Shown: positions 51,690-56,450 of the stretch, one piece after another | Layout of the letters: the number at the start of each line of letters is the position of its first letter | Numbering within the stretch: position 1 is the stretch's first letter | From: an uncultured Pelagibacteraceae bacterium | GTDB lineage: Bacteria > Pseudomonadota > Alphaproteobacteria > Pelagibacterales > Pelagibacteraceae | Length of the DNA stretch: 56,450 bases | Assembly (NCBI GenBank): GCA_902567495.1 | Contig: CACFMO010000008.1 | Location: 1-56,450, forward strand | Direction of reading: 5' to 3' | Program-made: the position numbers and the translations under genes | Notes under the pieces: model-generated | Database searches by the model: none | Told to the model about the DNA's origin: nothing | Seen by the model: the letters and a program-made list of their open reading frames with translations, nothing else

Positions 51690-51965
51690 ATTGTATTGTG
51701 GATAATATTAGTACAATTACTTTATATTAACAGTATATCTAAAAATAAAAGATTTAATAACAGAAGTTAACAAAGTTTACACAACTTTAATCGTGTTATC
51801 AATTTATCAACTAGTAATTCACAATGTTAATAATATAAACAAATCATTGATAAAGCTTATTTTTTTATCAAGAACTGATGTCAATTAAAGAGGAAATATC
51901 CCTATTTTACTAACTAACATGACCTATTACATTAAATATAATTTATAACTATATTATTAATTATA
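51690..51965. other. oriC: Probable chromosomal replication origin (oriC)
   Basis: A 276-bp gap between divergently oriented ppsR and hemE, the largest gene-free stretch in the window. It contains a perfect DnaA box (TTATCCACA on the minus strand, 51697-51705) and four TTATCA-type near boxes: 51796 (+), 51804 (+), 51845-51853 (-) and 51865 (+). The last ~65 bp before hemE are almost pure A/T and could unwind. Genes read away from it on both sides. The alphaproteobacterial origin classically lies beside hemE. Confidence 0.75.
51697..51705 (-). promoter_or_regulatory. Consensus DnaA box
   Basis: TGTGGATAA on the plus strand reads TTATCCACA on the minus strand, the exact DnaA consensus, near the ppsR side of the probable origin. 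Confidence 0.8.
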
Positions 51966-52973
51966 ATGAACAGACTTATTGATTGTATTACTAATAACAA
52001 TTCTGGAAATACTCCAGTATGGTTTATGAGACAAGCAGGAAGATATTTGCCTGAATTCATGAAAATAAGAAAACAAAATTCAGATTTTATTAAATTGTGT
52101 TTAGATAGTGAGTTAGCGAAAGAAATTACAATACAACCTGTAAAAAGGTTTGATATAGACGCAGCAATAATATTTTCCGATATTTTAATGGTACCGTATG
52201 GTCTCGGTCAAAATGTAAAGTTCAAAAAGGGATATGGTCCTTTGCTGGAAAACATAAACCCAAAGAAAATAATAGAGATTGACAACACAGAATTTACAAA
52301 AAAACTCAAACCTGTTTATGTGGCAATACAAAAAGTAAAAAAGGAGATTAAAGATAAAAGTTTGATCGGATTTGTTGGGGCGCCTTGGACATTACTTTTA
52401 TATATGTTCAACCTTGAGTCACCAAAAAGAGGTTTTAATTTTGATAAAATAACAAATAAAAAAGACTTAAATGATGATTTAATTGAAAAACTGATTAACG
52501 TGATTTGCTTACATATTAAAAACCAAGTTGAGGCCGGCGCAAATGTAATACAAATTTTTGATTCGTGGGCTGGTCTTCTTCCCCAGGAACAGCTCGAAAA
52601 GTTTTGTTATGGGCCAACAAAAAAAATCGTTAATTTTACAAAGTCACTTAATATTCCAGTAATATGTTTTCCTAGAGGCATTAAAAAAAAATATGCTGAG
52701 TTCTCAAACAAAATTAAGCCCGATTGTTTAAGTATAGATTATGAAGTTGATCCTTTATGGGTAAAAGAAGAGATCAATTCAGTTGCGATTCAGGGAGGAT
52801 TAGATCCAAAAACTCTCCTGGAAAAAGATGAATTTATTGAAAAAGAAGTTAAAAAATATTTGGATATTTTCCGTGATCGACCATACGTATTTAATTTAGG
52901 TCATGGTGTTTTGCCTGAAACAAACCCAGAAAAAATAAAATTTGTTACTAATTTAGTGAGAGATTTTAAATGA
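51966..52973 (+). CDS. hemE: Uroporphyrinogen decarboxylase
   Basis: A 335-aa TIM-barrel enzyme of heme synthesis. PVWFMRQAGRYLPEF is the family signature with the catalytic arginine pair. FSDILMVPYGLG and GFVGAPWTLLLYM follow, and IFDSWAGLLP and FNLGHGVLPETNPE are also conserved. First gene right of the probable origin; ATGA overlap with hemH suggests a heme operon (hemE-hemH-hemJ). Confidence 0.96.
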   Translation: MNRLIDCITNNNSGNTPVWFMRQAGRYLPEFMKIRKQNSDFIKLCLDSELAKEITIQPVKRFDIDAAIIFSDILMVPYGLGQNVKFKKGYGPLLENINPKKIIEIDNTEFTKKLKPVYVAIQKVKKEIKDKSLIGFVGAPWTLLLYMFNLESPKRGFNFDKITNKKDLNDDLIEKLINVICLHIKNQVEAGANVIQIFDSWAGLLPQEQLEKFCYGPTKKIVNFTKSLNIPVICFPRGIKKKYAEFSNKIKPDCLSIDYEVDPLWVKEEINSVAIQGGLDPKTLLEKDEFIEKEVKKYLDIFRDRPYVFNLGHGVLPETNPEKIKFVTNLVRDFK

Positions 52974-53962
52974 AATCAGATCATCCGACCGTAAAATTTG
53001 GAAAAACAGGATTGCTATTAGTTAATCTTGGGACACCAGACTCAACCAATTGGTTTGACATAAGAAAATATTTAAAAGAATTTTTATCTGACCGAAGAGT
53101 TATAGAAGTTAATCCAATTTTGTGGCAAATAATACTGAATTTATTCATTTTAAACTTAAGACCATCTAAAACTGCTAAAGCCTATAAAGAAATCTGGATG
53201 CAAAAAGAAAACATGTCACCGCTAAGATATTACACAATCATGCAAACAAAAAAACTATCAGAAAAAATGGGAAACGAAAATCTAATTGTAGACTTTGCTA
53301 TGAGATACGGTAATCCCAGCATTAAAAGTAAACTGCAAAATTTACAAAAATCCGGATGTGAGAATATTGTAGTTTTACCTTTATATCCCCAGTATGCTGC
53401 AGCCACAACAGCTACAGTTTGTGACGAAGTTTATAAAACTCTTATGGGAATGAGATGGCAGCCTAGTCTACAAATTATACCTCATTATGAATCCGAACCT
53501 TTATATATTAATTCTTTAAAAAATAGTCTTGAAAAAAAAATATCAGAATTAGGTTGGGAACCGGATCTTGTTGTAGCATCGTACCATGGAATACCAAAAA
53601 AATATTTTAGCAAAGGTGACCCTTACCATTGCTACTGTCAAAAAACCTCAAGGTTGTTATCTGAAAAATTTAAGAAAATTCCAATTAAAACTACATTTCA
53701 ATCAAGATTTGGTCCCCAAGAATGGCTTCAACCGTATACCGATAAAACATTAGAAAATTTACCAAAAGAGGGTAAAAAAAATATATTAGTGATTTGTCCT
53801 GGGTTTTCATCGGATTGTGTCGAAACTCTAGAAGAAATTTCTATCCAAGGTAAAGAAAGTTTTATAAAAAATGGTGGAAAAAATTTTGATGTTGTGCCCT
53901 GTTTAAACGACAACGATGATCATATAGTTTTGTTACAGCATTTGGCAGAGAAATTTATCTAA
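52970..53962 (+). CDS. hemH: Ferrochelatase
   Basis: A 330-aa enzyme inserting iron into protoporphyrin IX. GLLLVNLGTPDS is the N-terminal signature. YASYHGIP-type motif appears as VVASYHGIPKKYF with the active-site histidine; TTFQSRFGPQEWLQPYTDKT and VICPGFSSDCVETLEEI complete it. DPYHCYCQKTSRLL contributes cysteines. It overlaps hemE by 4 bp and is 1 bp from hemJ. Confidence 0.97.
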   Translation: MKSDHPTVKFGKTGLLLVNLGTPDSTNWFDIRKYLKEFLSDRRVIEVNPILWQIILNLFILNLRPSKTAKAYKEIWMQKENMSPLRYYTIMQTKKLSEKMGNENLIVDFAMRYGNPSIKSKLQNLQKSGCENIVVLPLYPQYAAATTATVCDEVYKTLMGMRWQPSLQIIPHYESEPLYINSLKNSLEKKISELGWEPDLVVASYHGIPKKYFSKGDPYHCYCQKTSRLLSEKFKKIPIKTTFQSRFGPQEWLQPYTDKTLENLPKEGKKNILVICPGFSSDCVETLEEISIQGKESFIKNGGKNFDVVPCLNDNDDHIVLLQHLAEKFI

Positions 53963-53963
53963 A

Positions 53964-54395
53964 ATGAATTTTTATTTACTTTTTAAATCTTTGCATTTAA
54001 TTGCTATTATATCTTGGATGGCAGGTTTATTATATTTACCAAGAATCTTTGTTTATCATTCAGAAAGCAAAAGCGATGAAGTGAAAAACACCTTTAAGAT
54101 TATGGAAAGAAGATTATTTGTTTACATAATGAATCCAGCAATGATTTTATCGTGGTTATTTGGTTTAATATTAATTCATTCGATAGGCTTGCAGTCTTTT
54201 GGGGAGCTTTGGTTAATAGCTAAAATGTTGCTCGTGTTATCACTTACTTTTTATCACTTTTTTTTATTTAATTGTTTGAAGAATTTTAGCTTCGATAGAA
54301 ACGAGCATTCACCTAAATTTTTTAGAATTATTAATGAAGTTCCTACAATCTTGCTAATAATCATTATATTTTTAGTGGTTTTTAAGCCTATTTAG
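53964..54395 (+). CDS. hemJ: Protoporphyrinogen oxidase HemJ
   Basis: A 143-aa UPF0093/HemJ membrane protein with four hydrophobic segments. LFKSLHLIAIISWMAGLLYLPR holds the conserved histidine and LPR motif; ERRLFVYIMNPAMILSWLFG and LWLIAKMLLVLSLTFYHFF the second conserved histidine region. HemJ oxidises protoporphyrinogen IX, the step before ferrochelatase, fitting its position right after hemH. Confidence 0.93.
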   Translation: MNFYLLFKSLHLIAIISWMAGLLYLPRIFVYHSESKSDEVKNTFKIMERRLFVYIMNPAMILSWLFGLILIHSIGLQSFGELWLIAKMLLVLSLTFYHFFLFNCLKNFSFDRNEHSPKFFRIINEVPTILLIIIIFLVVFKPI

Positions 54396-54455
54396 ACTTG
54401 AAAAAATCATTTAATTAACTATATTTAAAATACTTACCTCAAAAAAATAATCACT

Positions 54456-55727
54456 ATGAACTTACAAGAACTAAAAAAAAAGACGCCATCAGAACTTATT
54501 TCTCAAGCCGAAAAACTTGGAATTGAGAATCCAAGTACATTGAGAAAACAAGAGATTTTATTTTCTATTCTAAAAAAGCTTGCCGATAAAAATGAACAAA
54601 TAACAGGAGGCGGTGTGTTAGAAGTATTACAGGATGGTTTTGGTTTTCTAAGAGCTATAGAGTCAAATTATCTACCTGGTCCAGATGATATTTATGTAAG
54701 CCCCAGTCAAATAAGAAGATTTGGTCTTAGAACGGGAGACTCTGTTGAAGGAGAAATCAGAGCACCAAAGGACGCAGAAAGATATTTTGCCTTATTAAAA
54801 GTAAATCAGATAAATTTTGAAGATCCAGATAAGGGACGTAACAAAATTGCATTTGATAACCTCACACCTCTTTATCCTAATCAACAATTAAAAATGGAAG
54901 TCGAAAAAAATGTAGCAGAAAAAAAACCAGATCCAACTGCAAGACTTATAGATCTTGTTAGTCCAATCGGCAAAGGACAAAGGTCATTAATTATTTCTCC
55001 CCCAAAAGCAGGAAAGACTATAATTTTACAAAATATAGCTCATTCTTTAGCAGCTAATCATCCCGAATGTTATCTAATGGTATTGCTAATCGATGAAAGA
55101 CCTGAAGAGGTCACAGATATGCAAAGAACTGTAAAAGGTGAAGTTATTAGTTCTACATTTGATGAACCAGCCTCAAGACATGTTGCGGTAGCTGAAATGG
55201 TAATAGAAAAAGCCAAAAGATTAGTGGAGCATAAAAAAGATGTCGTTATCCTTTTAGATTCGATTACGAGATTAGGAAGAGCTTACAACGCTGTGGTGCC
55301 AAGTTCTGGTAAAGTTTTAACTGGTGGTGTTGATGCAAATGCTCTGCAAAGACCAAAAAGATTTTTTGGTGCAGCCAGAAATGTGGAGCAAGGTGGTTCG
55401 TTAACAATCATATCAACGGCTTTGGTTGATACTGGTAGTAGAATGGATGAAGTTATATTTGAAGAATTTAAAGGCACAGGTAACTCAGAACTTATATTAG
55501 ATAGAAAAGTTGCTGACAAAAGAATTTATCCAGCATTAGACATCACAAGATCAGGAACAAGAAGAGAGGAATTGTTATTCAAAAAAGAAGATCTCACAAA
55601 AATGAATGTGCTTAGAAGAATAATAAGCCCAATGGGCACAATGGACGGTATAGAATTTCTGATATCTAAGCTTAAAAATACAAAAAATAACGCAGATTTT
55701 TTCATTTCAATGAATAAGCCAAATTAG
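54456..55727 (+). CDS. rho: Transcription termination factor Rho
   Basis: A 423-aa hexameric RNA helicase. The N-terminal Rho-N helix bundle ([19 protein letters not shown]) is followed by the cold-shock-like RNA-binding domain ([34 protein letters not shown]). The ATPase domain has [37 protein letters not shown] and [16 protein letters not shown]. Length matches the usual Rho without insertions. The hemJ-rho gap (60 bp) is AT-rich and presumably holds its promoter. Confidence 0.98.
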   Translation: MNLQELKKKTPSELISQAEKLGIENPSTLRKQEILFSILKKLADKNEQITGGGVLEVLQDGFGFLRAIESNYLPGPDDIYVSPSQIRRFGLRTGDSVEGEIRAPKDAERYFALLKVNQINFEDPDKGRNKIAFDNLTPLYPNQQLKMEVEKNVAEKKPDPTARLIDLVSPIGKGQRSLIISPPKAGKTIILQNIAHSLAANHPECYLMVLLIDERPEEVTDMQRTVKGEVISSTFDEPASRHVAVAEMVIEKAKRLVEHKKDVVILLDSITRLGRAYNAVVPSSGKVLTGGVDANALQRPKRFFGAARNVEQGGSLTIISTALVDTGSRMDEVIFEEFKGTGNSELILDRKVADKRIYPALDITRSGTRREELLFKKEDLTKMNVLRRIISPMGTMDGIEFLISKLKNTKNNADFFISMNKPN

Positions 55728-55731
55728 TTCA

Positions 55732-55761
55732 TTGACCCGAAGAAAATTATTGTAATATAAT
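55732..55761 (+). promoter_or_regulatory. Sigma-70 promoter of tRNA-Gly
   Basis: TTGACC (55732-55737) and a perfect TATAAT (55756-55761) with an 18-bp spacer. Initiation would fall about 7 bp downstream, immediately before the mature tRNA 5' end at 55771, giving almost no 5' leader. Confidence 0.75.
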
Positions 55762-55770
55762 GCCTAATGT

Positions 55771-55845
55771 GCGGGAGTAGCTCAGTGGTAGAGCGAAACG
55801 TTGCCAACGTTTAGGCCGAGGGTTCAATTCCCTTCTCCCGCTCCA
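55771..55845 (+). tRNA. tRNA-Gly (anticodon GCC)
   Basis: A 75-nt cloverleaf with encoded CCA. The acceptor stem GCGGGAG pairs with CTCCCGC (55835-55841), discriminator T, then CCA (55843-55845). The D arm GCTC-AGTGGTA-GAGC, anticodon stem AAACG/CGTTT with loop TTGCCAA (anticodon GCC at 55803-55805), and T arm GAGGG-TTCAATT-CCCTT are all well formed. Confidence 0.97.
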
Positions 55846-55856
55846 TACTGATAATT

Positions 55857-56195
55857 ATGACTGATTTAGCAGACAAAAAATGTATTCCTTGTGAGGGAGG
55901 TATCCCAAGTTTTGATACTAATGAAATTCACAAGTATCTAAAAAAAGTAGATGGATGGGACGTAAAGGCTGATGATGATAAAACTTATTACTTAATCAAA
56001 GAGTTTAAATTTAAAAATTTTCTGGAGAGTCAGAACTTTGTTAATAAAGTAAGTCAGATTGCCGAAACAGAGGGACATCACCCAGATATCTGGTTTGGAT
56101 GGGGTTATGCTAAAATTAAAATTTTCACTCATGCCATTAAAGGTTTGCATGAAAGTGACTTCGTGTTAGCGGCTAAAGTAGATAGAATTTCTTAA
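55857..56195 (+). CDS. phhB: 4a-hydroxytetrahydrobiopterin dehydratase (PCD/DCoH)
   Basis: A 112-aa pterin-4a-carbinolamine dehydratase. Conserved EGGIPSF at the N-terminus, [18 protein letters not shown], and the catalytic [33 protein letters not shown] with its histidine pair, given here in parts as [20 protein letters not shown]. It recycles pterin cofactors of aromatic hydroxylases or acts elsewhere in pterin metabolism. It starts 12 bp after the tRNA; its stop overlaps the convergent purH stop by 3 bp. Confidence 0.93.
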   Translation: MTDLADKKCIPCEGGIPSFDTNEIHKYLKKVDGWDVKADDDKTYYLIKEFKFKNFLESQNFVNKVSQIAETEGHHPDIWFGWGYAKIKIFTHAIKGLHESDFVLAAKVDRIS

Positions 56196-56450
56196 TGATT
56201 GAAGTGTCTTGTTCCAGTAAAAACCATCTTTACTTTTGCTTTATCGGCAACAAGAATTGATTCTTTATCTCTAATTGAGCCTCCAGGCTGAATTATTAAT
56301 TTTACACCAGATTTAATTAGTTTTTTTATACCATCAGGGAAAGGGAAAAAAGCATCCGACGCTGCTATAGAATTTCTTATTTTTTTAGGCTGAAAAGTTC
56401 TGGCCTTTTCTACTGCAATTTTACAACTATCTACTCTGCTTGGCTGTCCA
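56192..56450 (-). CDS. purH: Bifunctional AICAR transformylase/IMP cyclohydrolase PurH, C-terminal end only
   Basis: About 86 C-terminal codons are visible; the gene enters from the right edge. The sequence [16 protein letters not shown], then [11 protein letters not shown], then [12 protein letters not shown] and finally [11 protein letters not shown] matches the end of PurH, with the transformylase substrate-binding motifs. It carries out the last two steps of IMP synthesis. TAA at 56192-56194 overlaps the phhB stop on the other strand. Confidence 0.95.
   Translation of the reverse strand, partial: GQPSRVDSCKIAVEKARTFQPKKIRNSIAASDAFFPFPDGIKKLIKSGVKLIIQPGGSIRDKESILVADKAKVKMVFTGTRHFNH

Noticed and set aside
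1-56450. CRISPR array or tandem repeat block
   Set aside because: No regularly spaced repeats were seen; the many A and T runs are the composition of the genome.

Overview
The window looks like a chromosomal segment from a streamlined, AT-rich marine alphaproteobacterium of the SAR11 / Pelagibacter type. The grounds are very low GC, Lys/Asn/Ile-rich proteins, almost no intergenic DNA (many ATGA, GTGA and TAATG overlaps, even between divergent start codons), and alphaproteobacterial gene neighbourhoods: tsaB-fur-miaB-phoH, grpE-dnaK-dnaJ, mnmE-mnmG-rsmG-parA-parB, maf-aroE-coaE-dnaQ, and hemE-hemH-hemJ-rho. This is inference from content; no database was searched.

Layout. 1-8.3 kb (mostly minus): RNA modification and iron control (phoH, miaB, fur, a half-length tsaB), a divergent polysaccharide deacetylase, then a murJ-trpS-nfuA-bax run. 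8.3-13.8 kb: fused malic enzyme/phosphotransacetylase, BON lipoprotein, rsmI, LpoA/LppC-like protein, rdgB. 13.9-20 kb: grpE-dnaK-dnaJ-dapB-nth-PfkB kinase, with an RpoH-like promoter before dnaK. 20-23.4 kb: a 38-codon ArfA-like gene coupled to a degenerate response regulator, an L,D-transpeptidase, yggS, a ThiE-like protein, a bidirectional terminator lying inside a CDS, and a major porin. 23.6-28.1 kb: DUF3576 lipoprotein, leuS-lptE-holA. 28.1-32.3 kb: parB-parA-rsmG-mnmG with two parS-like sites inside rsmG. 32.3-35.1 kb: an accessory cassette splitting mnmG from mnmE, holding an XRE-type regulator with repeated operator-like motifs, a structured leader, a 107-aa unknown and a GIY-YIG-like protein. 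35.1-44.2 kb: mnmE, ogt, ubiH-type hydroxylase, ftsK-lolA, hinT and hisE-F-[small ORF]-A-H-B. 44.3-48.1 kb: hslVU, smr, Tim44-like, fxsA, secB. 48.1-51.7 kb: dnaQ-coaE-aroE-[50-aa membrane protein]-maf-ppsR, one tightly overlapped minus-strand run. 51.69-51.97 kb: probable oriC, with genes pointing away on both sides. 52-56.4 kb: hemE-hemH-hemJ, rho, tRNA-Gly(GCC), pterin carbinolamine dehydratase, and the end of purH.

How it fits together. The right half is an origin-proximal region: oriC lies about 22 kb from parABS, among replication and segregation genes (dnaQ, holA, ftsK, parAB). The rest is housekeeping: envelope assembly (murJ, lptE, lolA, secB, porin), protein quality control (dnaK, hslVU), histidine and heme synthesis, and tRNA modification. 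The accessory DNA I can recognise is the 32.35-35.13 kb cassette, which is the best candidate for an undescribed system. Three small genes that a length-filtered gene finder would miss (arfA-like, hisA/hisF spacer ORF, maf/aroE spacer ORF) are also listed. No CRISPR array, insertion sequence or rRNA gene was seen.
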